From assembly GCA_036297385.1 (NCBI GenBank), contig JAXJLD010000096.1, positions 1-50,489 of the forward strand: a stretch of 50,489 bases of DNA, written 5' to 3'. This document shows, in pieces, positions 14,783 to 22,934 of the stretch; position 1 is the first letter of the stretch; each line of letters starts with the position of its first letter. A program made the translations under genes and the position numbers. The notes under the pieces were generated by a model. It had not been told where the DNA came from, searched no databases, and worked only from the letters and a program-made list of their open reading frames with translations. This DNA comes from Ventricola sp036297385 (lineage in GTDB: Bacteria; Bacillota; Clostridia; Christensenellales; Aristaeellaceae).

Positions 14783-15628
14783 ATGGGATTATTCAACATT
14801 TTCAAGAAAAAGCAACCGGCGCAGCCACAACCTCAGCCGGAACCAAAACCAGAAAAACCACAGGCTCGCAGCAAGTGGAACGATCCGGAATACCTTCGCC
14901 GCGTGGAAGCGGCTCTCCAGCAGGGACAGAGCAAGCCGATCATGGAAACACTGAAAGAAGCAGAAAAGCCAGCGCCTACAACGCAGACCACTTCCGGGCA
15001 TGATACCGTGCCGAAATATAAGTGGCTCCAGTCCGGCGAATGGGAGGTGCAAATCAATAGCCAAACAGGAAAGCCGGGGATCTTCACCAAGAACGGCAAG
15101 GAATGGTTCCACGCAGACGAAGCGTGGGCGTCTCGATCTGGCAAGTATTACATTCTCACAGGAATGGACGCAAATGTAAACGAAGGGATCGCAATCGCAG
15201 AAGGTGCGCGAGGTATTCGCATAAGGAAAACAGATGAGCTCATAAGAGCGGCCACTATCACCGACAACGGAATCGGCTACGCTCTGAGCGACGAGGGCAC
15301 TCTTTTCACTCTGAGCGAAGAAAAAGCCAATGCGAAGAACCTCTGCGGGGACTCATACCTCGTTGCATACGATCTCACTACCGAGATCTGCGCCGTGGTG
15401 TACGATACAGACAGCAGCTACGACGAAAACGACAAAGAGCTCCCGGCTGTCATTGTAAAGGTGACTACTCTCTCCACCTCTGAAAGCTGGAAAAAGAAAA
15501 TCCGGTACAGTTACGGCGATCGCAAAACGCACACCTTCTCGGCCAAAATATCCGGGAATATGATCCGAATAGAAACACCGGACAATGTTCTCCACGAGTT
15601 CACGCCGGACGGAACCAAAACAAAATAA
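14783..15628 (+). CDS. Moron-like hypothetical protein
   Basis: A 281-residue protein; AAGGAGGCTCATGTA fixes the ATG at 14783. It starts MGLFNIFKKKQPAQ, continues with a Pro/Gln linker, then two unknown domains: W-containing KYKWLQSGEWEVQINSQTG near 85, a mixed region with repeated TLFTLSEE-like strands, and a basic C-terminus. No family is recognised. It has its own promoter, is flanked by terminators on both sides and separates early from packaging genes, the layout of a moron: a cargo gene expressed independently, often altering host fitness or phage defence. That role is inferred from layout only. Confidence 0.65.
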   Translation: MGLFNIFKKKQPAQPQPQPEPKPEKPQARSKWNDPEYLRRVEAALQQGQSKPIMETLKEAEKPAPTTQTTSGHDTVPKYKWLQSGEWEVQINSQTGKPGIFTKNGKEWFHADEAWASRSGKYYILTGMDANVNEGIAIAEGARGIRIRKTDELIRAATITDNGIGYALSDEGTLFTLSEEKANAKNLCGDSYLVAYDLTTEICAVVYDTDSSYDENDKELPAVIVKVTTLSTSESWKKKIRYSYGDRKTHTFSAKISGNMIRIETPDNVLHEFTPDGTKTK

Positions 15629-15636
15629 CCAGCCAC

Positions 15637-15670
15637 TACCGCCAAGGGAAAACCCAAGGCGGTATTTTTA
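15637..15670 (+). terminator. Terminator after the moron-like gene
   Basis: TACCGCC (15637-15643) pairs with GGCGGTA (15658-15664), followed by TTTTTA; the loop itself contains a small GGG/CCC hairpin. It starts 9 bases after the stop. Confidence 0.85.
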
Positions 15671-15698
15671 TACCCAAAACCAGAAAGGAGGGGCACAC

Positions 15699-16388
15699 AT
15701 GAGCAGTTTGTTTTACTCAGGATCAGGCAGACACACCAGCGGTGCCTTCACTGTCACCATGAAGGACGGCGCCAAACTGGCGAAACGTCTCGCCAAACTT
15801 GAAAACGGTGGCGAGGTAGCGATCAAGCGAACCGTCTCAGACTTTAGCTCCAGAGCGCCAGCGTGGGTATCGAAGGGAATCCGCCAACACTACGGAGTTG
15901 ATACCGCCGCGATCAAGAGTGCCGGGCCTCAAAAAAAGAGAGGGGCCACCCATATAAATGTTGCGGGGGTATCTGTTGACGGGGCGACGCTGGAATACAA
16001 AGGCCGCACACTGACGCCGACGCATTTCAAAATGTCGCCAAAGAAACAGCCGAAAAGGAAAGACCGGCGCCGGATATTGATCCCCGGACAAGCGCTGAGA
16101 AATCCTACCGAGGTAGCCAACATTCGCCCACCCTATCCGTATCAGATCACGGCGCAGATTATTTTAGGCAAAAAGTCCAACCTTCCACCCGGTAGTTTCA
16201 TTGGAGACGGAAAGGCCCCGGCTATCCCATTCCAGAGGACAGGCTCAGGCCGTATGCCGTTGGAAGCTATCCACACGTTGTCCGTCCCCCAGATGATCGA
16301 CGGCCGCGCAAAGGAAACGATCGAGACAATGATCAGCCAAGGACTGGAACAGAGATTCGAGAACCACATCAAGCAGGCTATGAAGTAA
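15699..16388 (+). CDS. Minor tail protein Z-like protein
   Basis: A 229-residue basic protein; AAAGGAGGGGCACAC fixes the ATG at 15699. The order MKDGAKLAKRLAKLENG, SRAPAWVSKGIRQHYGVD, then VDGATLEYKGRTLTPTHFKM and SVPQMI with a helical C-terminus fits the minor tail protein Z/HK97 gp10-like group (PF06763) that completes the tail-head interface. A tail-completion gene ahead of the terminase is unusual for lambda but seen in Firmicutes phages. The frame stays open after its TAA, through the T-poor tract, into the small terminase gene. Confidence 0.65.
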   Translation: MSSLFYSGSGRHTSGAFTVTMKDGAKLAKRLAKLENGGEVAIKRTVSDFSSRAPAWVSKGIRQHYGVDTAAIKSAGPQKKRGATHINVAGVSVDGATLEYKGRTLTPTHFKMSPKKQPKRKDRRRILIPGQALRNPTEVANIRPPYPYQITAQIILGKKSNLPPGSFIGDGKAPAIPFQRTGSGRMPLEAIHTLSVPQMIDGRAKETIETMISQGLEQRFENHIKQAMK

Positions 16389-16685
16389 GCCAAGCCAACG
16401 AACACGCGCCAAGCAGCAAGCCAAGCGCGAAGCAATCGAACAGCAAAGCCAAAGCGAAACCAAAAGCAACAGCAACAAAGAACAGCGAAACAAAGCGACC
16501 AAAGCAAAGAAGCAAAAGGCAAAGCAACTCGACCGAGCAACCGCGCCGAAATTTTTACGCAGCCCGAAGGTACTGTCCGGGCAGCCAAACGCCTGCGGTG
16601 CTGGCGAGCCCAAAACACGCGCAGACTCAGAAAAATTTTTTCAGGCCGTTTCGTTTCGTTTGCCTCAAAGAAAGGAGGTGGCGCC
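16389..16685 (+). other. Thymine-depleted tract before the small terminase gene
   Basis: No gene with a standard start is seen in these 297 bases. From 16389 to about 16545 the plus strand contains only two T residues in some 157 bases and is built from irregular AAGC/CAAA/AGCC words. The remainder holds an imperfect hairpin (GCCCG...CGGGC), a T-run and the GAAAGGAGGTG ribosome site of the next gene. Its location directly upstream of the terminase makes a packaging (cos/pac) site or an unstructured translation enhancer reasonable guesses. Confidence 0.7.
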
Positions 16686-17264
16686 ATGGCGGAGGGCAAG
16701 CAGAATCTCCAAAACGCTGCCATTATTGCGAAGCTGTTCGGCGTCACCGACCGCCGGATCCAGCAGCTCGCAAAAGAGGGAATTATTCCAGCCGCCCAGA
16801 AGCGGCCGTATATGTTCGACCTGCTTCCGACGGTGCAATCTTACATCCGTTACCTGAGCGACAAAGCCAACGGCCGAGAGGCCAAAAGCGCCGACACCGC
16901 TCAGGTTGAAATGGAGAAGCTGCGGGCTGAGGCTGACATGAAACGCAGTAAGGCAGACATGGCAGCCATGCAACTGAAAGAGCTCGAAGGCAAAATGCAC
17001 CGCAGCGAGGACGTGGAGGCCGTGACGAATGACCTCGTTTACACTGTCCGCAGCATGATAATGGCACTCCCCGGACGTTTGGCCATGGACGTTGTGCAGG
17101 TGGCAAGCGCCAACGAAGCCTCGGCACTGATCCGGGCGGAGTGCTACAAAATTCTGAACGAGCTCGCAAACTACAACTACGATCCGGCGGTATATCAGCG
17201 GCGGGTGCGGGATCGTGAAGGCTGGAGCGACGTTATAGTGGCCGCTGATGAAGCCGACGACTAA
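16686..17264 (+). CDS. Terminase small subunit (Nu1-like)
   Basis: A 192-residue protein. The N-terminal 60 residues form a Nu1-type winged helix (IIAKLFGVTDRRIQQLAKEG) that recognises the packaging site, followed by a charged coiled coil (EMEKLRAEADMKRSKADM) and a C-terminal domain for contact with the large subunit. The next gene, the large subunit, overlaps it by 17 bases. AAAGGAGGTGGCGCC precedes the ATG. Confidence 0.88.
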   Translation: MAEGKQNLQNAAIIAKLFGVTDRRIQQLAKEGIIPAAQKRPYMFDLLPTVQSYIRYLSDKANGREAKSADTAQVEMEKLRAEADMKRSKADMAAMQLKELEGKMHRSEDVEAVTNDLVYTVRSMIMALPGRLAMDVVQVASANEASALIRAECYKILNELANYNYDPAVYQRRVRDREGWSDVIVAADEADD

Positions 17265-19170
17265 AAAATCCACCGCGAAACTCAACGCAGCCATAGCACC
17301 GGCCATTCGCAACTTTAAGCCACCCGAAGATCTGACGGTGGCCGAATGGGCCGATAGACACCGCCGCCTATCCCCGGAGAACTCCGCGGAGTCTGGCCCG
17401 TGGCGCACTTCGCGCACGCCGTACCTGCGGGAACCTATGGAAGCGTTCACGGATCCGAAGATCCGTAAGATCGTAATGGTGGCAGCGTCTCAGGTGGGAA
17501 AATCTGAGCTGGAGCTGAACATAATCGGCTACATTATCGACCAAGATCCCGGCTCGATCCTGTTCGTCCAGCCTTCCCTCGACGACGCCCGAAAGTTCTC
17601 ACGCCTCCGTATCGCTCCAATGATACGAGACAGCAAGGTGCTGAGGGCGAAAGTTTCCGACGTCAAAAGCAAAGACTCTGGGAACACAATCCTCCAGAAG
17701 TCATTCCCCGGCGGTATGCTCACGATCACAGGATCCAACAGTGCCTCCGCTCTGGCTTCCACTCCCGCCCGCTACATTCTCGGCGACGAGCGCGACCGCT
17801 GGGCCGTGTCTGCCGGTGCTGAGGGTGATCCGTGGGCTCTGGCCGAAGCCAGACAGGCCACGTTCTACAATGCGAAGGCCGTCGAGGTATCAACTCCGAC
17901 CATAAAAGGCGCTTCAAATATCGAAAGCAGCTACTACCTCGGAACACAGGAACGCTGGTGCCACCAGTGCCCTGAGTGTGGAGAGTACGGCGAGATCACC
18001 TTCGACCGCGTACACTTTGAACATACGGTGGCCAAAGTCCGCGGGAAAAAGGCGTACAAGATCGTGGGCCCGATTACATGGTGCTGCCCCTCCTGCGGCT
18101 GCATAGTACCGGAGGAAAAAATGCGGAAGCAGCCCGCAAAGTGGATCGCCGAGAACCCAGCGGCCTACGACGAGGGCGTCCGTTCCTTCTGGCTGAACGC
18201 TTTTTCTTCTCCATGGACTCCGTGGGAAAAGATCGCGCTCAAATTTCTGCAAGCTAAGGACGATCCGCAAAAGCTCAAAGTAGTTTACAACACACTGCTG
18301 GGTGAGCTCTGGGAGGATCGCGGCGACATAGCCGACGAGGACACCATGCTGGCCCGGCGTGAGGACTACGGCACCAATGCCGACGGCTCTCCCGTCGAAG
18401 TTCCGGAGGGCGTTCTCGTTCTCACCTGCGGCGTAGATACTCAGGACAACCGTTTGGAGTATGAAGTCGTGGGCCATGGCTTCTACGGTGAAACGTGGGG
18501 CATAAAAAAGGGCTACATCATGGGAAAGCCAGACACCGACGAGGTATGGCAGCAGCTCGACGACGTGATCGATCACGTTTACCGCTTCAATGACGGAAAA
18601 GGGCTGCGGATCTCAATCACCTGCGTGGACTCCGGCGGCCACTACACCCAAGAGGTATACACTCGCTGCCGTGAGCGTAAAAACAAGCGTGTTTTTGCTA
18701 TCAAGGGCAAGGGCGGCGACGGGATCCCGTTCGTGACGCCTCCGTCAAAGGTTCCGATCAAGGACAACAAGCGGATCACCTGCTGGCTCTACACGCTCGG
18801 CGTTGACGCTGGAAAAGAAACGATCATGTCGAGCCTAAAGGTTCAGGAAGCTGGCCCGAAATATTGCCATTTCCCGATCCACGAGTCATGCGGCTACGAT
18901 ACCTATTATTTCAACGGCCTGCTCTCCGAGCGTCTGGAGCTCACGCAAACAAAGCGCGGCAACCAGTGGCACTGGGTAAAAATCCCCGGACACAACCGGA
19001 ACGAGGCCCTCGACTGCCGAAACTATGCGAACGCCGGGCTAAAAATCATAGATCCGGACATGTTCGCGGTGGAGCGACGTCTGAAAAATGTCCAAGAAAC
19101 GCCGCAAACCAAACCGGCGCAGCGCCGAAAACCAAAACCGGCAGCCCGGAACTACTTCGACGAGTGGTAA
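17248..19170 (+). CDS. Terminase large subunit (GpA family)
   Basis: A 640-residue packaging motor of the lambda gpA family (PF05876). The N-terminal ATPase has the Walker A-like VAASQVGKSEL near residue 77, FVQPSLDDARKFSRLR and ARYILGDERDRW. The C-terminal nuclease region has VLTCGVDTQDNRLEYE near 390 and ITCVDSGGHYTQEVY near 452, with the acidic metal ligands. A CPECGEYG/CCPSCGC zinc-ribbon lies between the two. It cuts and pumps DNA into the procapsid together with the small subunit. Confidence 0.95.
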   Translation: MKPTTKKSTAKLNAAIAPAIRNFKPPEDLTVAEWADRHRRLSPENSAESGPWRTSRTPYLREPMEAFTDPKIRKIVMVAASQVGKSELELNIIGYIIDQDPGSILFVQPSLDDARKFSRLRIAPMIRDSKVLRAKVSDVKSKDSGNTILQKSFPGGMLTITGSNSASALASTPARYILGDERDRWAVSAGAEGDPWALAEARQATFYNAKAVEVSTPTIKGASNIESSYYLGTQERWCHQCPECGEYGEITFDRVHFEHTVAKVRGKKAYKIVGPITWCCPSCGCIVPEEKMRKQPAKWIAENPAAYDEGVRSFWLNAFSSPWTPWEKIALKFLQAKDDPQKLKVVYNTLLGELWEDRGDIADEDTMLARREDYGTNADGSPVEVPEGVLVLTCGVDTQDNRLEYEVVGHGFYGETWGIKKGYIMGKPDTDEVWQQLDDVIDHVYRFNDGKGLRISITCVDSGGHYTQEVYTRCRERKNKRVFAIKGKGGDGIPFVTPPSKVPIKDNKRITCWLYTLGVDAGKETIMSSLKVQEAGPKYCHFPIHESCGYDTYYFNGLLSERLELTQTKRGNQWHWVKIPGHNRNEALDCRNYANAGLKIIDPDMFAVERRLKNVQETPQTKPAQRRKPKPAARNYFDEW

Positions 19171-19182
19171 GGAGGTGAACCC

Positions 19183-19449
19183 ATGAGATCAAAAGAAACC
19201 ATACAGCAAGAGCTCACAGAAACGAGGACGCGACTCAGTGCGTATCTGGCCCGTGAGGCTGACATGCTCAGCAAGGACGGGGTGCAGCTCTACACAATCG
19301 GCTCCAGAAACCTGCAACGGTACCAGACTTCGCTCGCTTCCGTTCAGGACATGATCGCGAAGCTGCAAAAGCGAGTCCGCGAGCTGGAGGCCGAACTGGC
19401 GGGCGGATCTGCTCGCCGTGCCGTGGGGGTAGTGCCCCGCGACTGGTAA
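19183..19449 (+). CDS. gpW-like / DUF6148 head-tail joining protein
   Basis: An 88-residue protein between terminase and portal, the position of lambda gpW. It is helical (TIQQELTETRTRLSAYLAREADML) with the hairpin-like GVQLYTIGSRNLQRY, and ends in a coiled coil. gpW plugs the portal ring before tail attachment. AAGGAGGTGAACCC precedes the ATG. The 108 bases that follow hold no convincing gene. Confidence 0.75.
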   Translation: MRSKETIQQELTETRTRLSAYLAREADMLSKDGVQLYTIGSRNLQRYQTSLASVQDMIAKLQKRVRELEAELAGGSARRAVGVVPRDW

Positions 19450-19557
19450 ATGGGTAAACGCTGGCCGATCGGCTGGCTTTACTACGGCGACGACTGCGGG
19501 ACATTTTCGCTCCTTTAGATACCGCGGCCGCTGCCGTTTTTAATTACTTGCAAGGAG

Positions 19558-21252
19558 GTGAGAAAAACGAAGTACGACCAAACGAGGGGGCTATATCTCC
19601 CGGATAACGTACGCCCTCAGAATAAGGGCTACGGAGAGGCGGGCGCAAGCTGGAGAAAAAAAGCCGTGAAAGGCTTTAATGCTCCCAGCGGATCCGCTCA
19701 CGAGGACATAGACTTCAACAACTACACCATGCGACAGCGTGCCCGCATGTTATACATGGCCGCGCCGATCGCTACCTCGGCGATCAAAACCAACCGCACA
19801 AACGTGGTAGGCGTCGGGCTCAGGCTTAAAAGCCGGATCGACCGCGAAGTGCTCGGACTCTCACCGGATCAGGCAGAACGGTGGCAGAAAGAAACAGAGC
19901 GAGAGTTTTCCCTCTGGGCCAGCAACAAGAGAGCCTGCGACGCCACCGGCATGAATAACTTCTACGGGCTCCAGCAGCTCGCGCTGATCTCGTGGCTGCT
20001 CTCCGGCGACTGCATAGGGTTGATCAAGCAGTACGAAACCACTCGGCTGCTCCCCTACTCTCTCCGCGTCCACCTGATCGAGTCCGACAGAATCGCAACC
20101 CCGAACAACTACGGGGCCGGGACTACGCTCTACTACACGACCGGAAAGAACTCAGAAACGGGCAACACCATATACGACGGCGTGGAAGTAGACAAGAACG
20201 GCATGGTGGTAGCGTATCACATACGCAGCAACTACCCGTATGAGCTCGGCGCTCCGGTTACTGAATGGGCCCGCGTTCTGGCATACCAGCAAAGCACCGG
20301 CCTTCCGAATGTGCTCCACGTCATTGACACAGAGCGCCCGGATCAGTACCGCGGCGTGAGTTATCTCGCGCAGGTGATCGAGCCGCTGCTGCAGCTTCGC
20401 AGGTATACCGAGTCCGAACTCATGGCCGCAGTCGTCGAGAGCTTTTACACTGCCTTCATTAAGACAGAAGCCCCGACTGATGAAATGCCATTCAATGAGG
20501 TGGATCCGGTACCACCCGGAGAAATGCGGAACCCGAACGAGTACAGCATGGGGCCGGGCCAGATCAATGTCATGGGGCCGGGCGAAAGCGTAGAATTTGC
20601 AAACCCGACGCACCCGAACGGCAGCTTCGACAAATTCGCCGTAGCGATCAGTGCACAAGTAGGCGCCGCGCTGGAAATTCCCAGCGATCTGCTCCTGAAA
20701 TCCTTCAACGCCTCATACAGTGCGAGCCGTGCTGCTCTACTGGAAGCGTGGAAGGCGTTCAAAATGCGCCGCGAATGGCTGGCGGACGACTTTTGCCGCC
20801 CATGCTATGAAGTGTGGATGAGCGAAGCCGTGGCCCGTGGCCGCATATATGCGCCGGGCTTTTTCCAGAATCCAGCGATCCGCGCCGCGTATCTCGGCAG
20901 CGAATGGCTCGGCCCGTCTCAGGGACAGCTCGATCCGGTGAAGGAAATCACGGCCGAGATCCTCGCGTGCAGTGAAGGCTTCTCCACTCACGAGCAGAGC
21001 ACGATCCGCCTAAACGGTGGCCAATGGGACAGCAATGTGGAACAGCTCAGACGTGAAAACGAAAAGCTCGGAGGCAATCCACCAGATCCGCACCAGAGCG
21101 GCACCGGAACAGCGGAACCGGACGGCGAACAGGATCCGCCAGAAGGCGACGACAATCCGCACAACCCCGAAACAGCTCGCAAGAGGGGCACGGTGGCTCT
21201 CCGCAGCCTCGTGATCGGCGAGCAGATAAAGCAAACCATACAAGGAGGATAA
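19558..21252 (+). CDS. Portal protein (lambda gpB family)
   Basis: A portal protein of about 561-564 residues (PF05136): NNYTMRQRARMLYMAAPIATSAI at the N-terminus, LLSGDCIGLIKQYE, VLHVIDTERPDQYRGVSYLA and ALEIPSDLLLKSFNASYSASRAALLEAW are typical. It forms the dodecameric ring at the capsid vertex through which DNA passes. Start problem: GTG 19558 overlaps the AAGGAGG (19552-19558), while at the usual distance the in-frame codon is ACG (19567), so an ACG start is possible. The C-terminus is an acidic Pro-rich tail. Confidence 0.93.
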   Translation: MRKTKYDQTRGLYLPDNVRPQNKGYGEAGASWRKKAVKGFNAPSGSAHEDIDFNNYTMRQRARMLYMAAPIATSAIKTNRTNVVGVGLRLKSRIDREVLGLSPDQAERWQKETEREFSLWASNKRACDATGMNNFYGLQQLALISWLLSGDCIGLIKQYETTRLLPYSLRVHLIESDRIATPNNYGAGTTLYYTTGKNSETGNTIYDGVEVDKNGMVVAYHIRSNYPYELGAPVTEWARVLAYQQSTGLPNVLHVIDTERPDQYRGVSYLAQVIEPLLQLRRYTESELMAAVVESFYTAFIKTEAPTDEMPFNEVDPVPPGEMRNPNEYSMGPGQINVMGPGESVEFANPTHPNGSFDKFAVAISAQVGAALEIPSDLLLKSFNASYSASRAALLEAWKAFKMRREWLADDFCRPCYEVWMSEAVARGRIYAPGFFQNPAIRAAYLGSEWLGPSQGQLDPVKEITAEILACSEGFSTHEQSTIRLNGGQWDSNVEQLRRENEKLGGNPPDPHQSGTGTAEPDGEQDPPEGDDNPHNPETARKRGTVALRSLVIGEQIKQTIQGG

Positions 21253-21256
21253 GCCA

Positions 21257-22507
21257 ATGAAAACCAAACATAGCGGCCTAATCATGGGCCAGGCTGCTGC
21301 TCCACAAGCTCCCGCGGCGACAAAGTTCTGGAATATGGCCAGCACCGGCGACGACGAGGGAGAGATCACTCTCTACGGCGACGTTATGAGCCAGCAGCCC
21401 GTTGACTGGTGGACAGGCGAACCGGAGCCCGGCCTTTTTATCACGCCGGAGGGCTTCATGGAGGATCTGGCAGCAGTCAAAGACAAGGGGCACATCACCG
21501 TCAAGCTCAATAGCTGCGGCGGCGATCTCTACACCGGGATCGCAATCCACAACGCGCTGAAAGCTCTCAGCGGTGAGGTGAACGTCATTGTCGAGGGAAT
21601 CGCGGCCAGCGCTGCGAGCGTTATCATGTGCGCGGGCGACACAGTGACCGTGTACCCCGGTTCCCTGATTATGATCCACGGCGTAAGCGTTATGCTCTGG
21701 GACTACATGAACATGCAGGACATGAAGCAGCTTATGAAAGGAATGGACGCCAGCGAGCGGGCCGTGGCCGAGATCTACAACAGCAAGACAGGGATCGAAG
21801 TCGATACTCTCCGCAGCATGATGACCAAGGAGACGTGGTTCACCGGCCGCGAAGCTCTGGAGAAGGGTTTCGCTGACGCAATCAAAGAGGACGAGGACGA
21901 TCCAGAAATGAGCATGAGCGCCGACAGAAAGGTGCTTTTTGTTAATGGAGTACGCCACAACGTTGACGGGCTCCAGCATGTGCCGGGCACTATCCCGGTG
22001 AAAGCAATCGCGACTCCACCGGCTGCAAAGCCCGGAGCAAATAAAAAGAAGCCGACCACAAAGGCGGTAAAAAAAGAAGGAGGTAACAAACCTATGGACG
22101 AGAAGGAACTGAGGGCAACATACCCGGAGATCGTGGCCCAGATCGAGGCCAGTGCAAGAACCGAAGCGCAGAACGCTTCCGGTGAGGCCGTGGCAGCAGA
22201 ACGCCAGAGAATCGAGCAGATCGACTCGATCGCCGCCTCTATCCCGGATCAGCAGCTCGTACACGACGCCAAGTACGGCGACAACCCTTGCACAGCTCAG
22301 GAGCTTTGCTTCCGTGTTATGCAGGCCAGCGCAGCGTCCGGCCAGAATTTCCTCGCAGCATATCAGGCAGAGGGAGCAAAATCCGGAGCCGCAGACGTAG
22401 GCGCAGCACCTAACGGTGGCACGCCTGCAAGCGCTCAGGAACAGGACGCAGCAGACATTCAGGCGGTAGTTTCCGCCTATAACCAGACCAAAGGAGGTAC
22501 GAAGTAA
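21257..22507 (+). CDS. ClpP-type head maturation protease with scaffold domain
   Basis: A 416-residue protein. Residues 30-230 form a ClpP-like serine protease: NSCGGDLYTGIAIHNAL, GIAASAASVIMCAG with the nucleophilic Ser, and MIHGVS with the catalytic His. After a Lys/Pro linker, residues 280-416 form a helical scaffold region (KELRATYPEIVAQIEAS). The layout copies lambda gpC/Nu3. It directs procapsid assembly and then cleaves head proteins. ATG 21257 follows AAGGAGG. Confidence 0.9.
   Translation: MKTKHSGLIMGQAAAPQAPAATKFWNMASTGDDEGEITLYGDVMSQQPVDWWTGEPEPGLFITPEGFMEDLAAVKDKGHITVKLNSCGGDLYTGIAIHNALKALSGEVNVIVEGIAASAASVIMCAGDTVTVYPGSLIMIHGVSVMLWDYMNMQDMKQLMKGMDASERAVAEIYNSKTGIEVDTLRSMMTKETWFTGREALEKGFADAIKEDEDDPEMSMSADRKVLFVNGVRHNVDGLQHVPGTIPVKAIATPPAAKPGANKKKPTTKAVKKEGGNKPMDEKELRATYPEIVAQIEASARTEAQNASGEAVAAERQRIEQIDSIAASIPDQQLVHDAKYGDNPCTAQELCFRVMQASAASGQNFLAAYQAEGAKSGAADVGAAPNGGTPASAQEQDAADIQAVVSAYNQTKGGTK
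22094..22507 (+). CDS. Nested scaffold protein (in-frame internal start)
   Basis: Inside the protease gene, GAAGGAGGTAACAAACCT precedes an in-frame ATG at 22094, giving a 137-residue product equal to the C-terminal scaffold domain (MDEKELRATYPE). This is how lambda makes Nu3 from within gene C. The ribosome site is as strong as those of separate genes in this phage, so independent synthesis is likely. Confidence 0.7.
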   Translation: MDEKELRATYPEIVAQIEASARTEAQNASGEAVAAERQRIEQIDSIAASIPDQQLVHDAKYGDNPCTAQELCFRVMQASAASGQNFLAAYQAEGAKSGAADVGAAPNGGTPASAQEQDAADIQAVVSAYNQTKGGTK

Positions 22508-22914
22508 TGAGTAAAAGACTCGACGAAACGATCGGGGCCGTAGGCTTCGACAACCTGATCAACGGCCAGTACCCGCCCGCAGAGGTTTTCACCGTGAAGA
22601 TCCGCAAGGAAGCCACAGAAGCCAAAATCTACAAGCGCGGCACTGTTCTGGCACTCTCCGCCGGTACCGCAGGCGACGGCTTGCGTGTAATTCTCGGTAC
22701 CGCTGCGAAAAGCAACGAGACACTGACAGCCAACTGCGTGCTGGCTGACGACGTGGAAGTCGGAACTGCTTCCGACGCGGTGGCGACTGCATACCGTACC
22801 GGCCATTTTAACGAGAACAGCCTGATCACTGACAACAGCCATGCGATCAGTGAAACGGACAAGGAAGCGCTCCGCTCTGCCGGAATCCTGCTCTCTGACG
22901 CCGTAGCATACTAA
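22507..22914 (+). CDS. Head decoration protein (lambda gpD-like)
   Basis: A 135-residue protein of the gpD family (PF02924): INGQYPPAEVFTVKIRKEA at the N-terminus, IYKRGTVLALSAG and a C-terminal KEALRSAGILLSDAVAY. Trimers stabilise the expanded capsid. The ATG shares a base with the previous TAA (TAATG), so translation is coupled, and the major capsid gene follows. Confidence 0.88.
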   Translation: MSKRLDETIGAVGFDNLINGQYPPAEVFTVKIRKEATEAKIYKRGTVLALSAGTAGDGLRVILGTAAKSNETLTANCVLADDVEVGTASDAVATAYRTGHFNENSLITDNSHAISETDKEALRSAGILLSDAVAY

Positions 22915-22934
22915 AAAACAAGGAGGACAGACAA

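Noticed and set aside
16559..16585. Possible terminator GCCCG...CGGGC in the tract before the terminase
   Set aside because: The stem is only about 5 bp and no T-run follows it.
19450..19518. 22-residue frame (MGKRWPIGWLYYGDD...) between the gpW-like and portal genes
   Set aside because: It starts next to the previous stop but lacks its own clear ribosome site and any similarity; too short to support.
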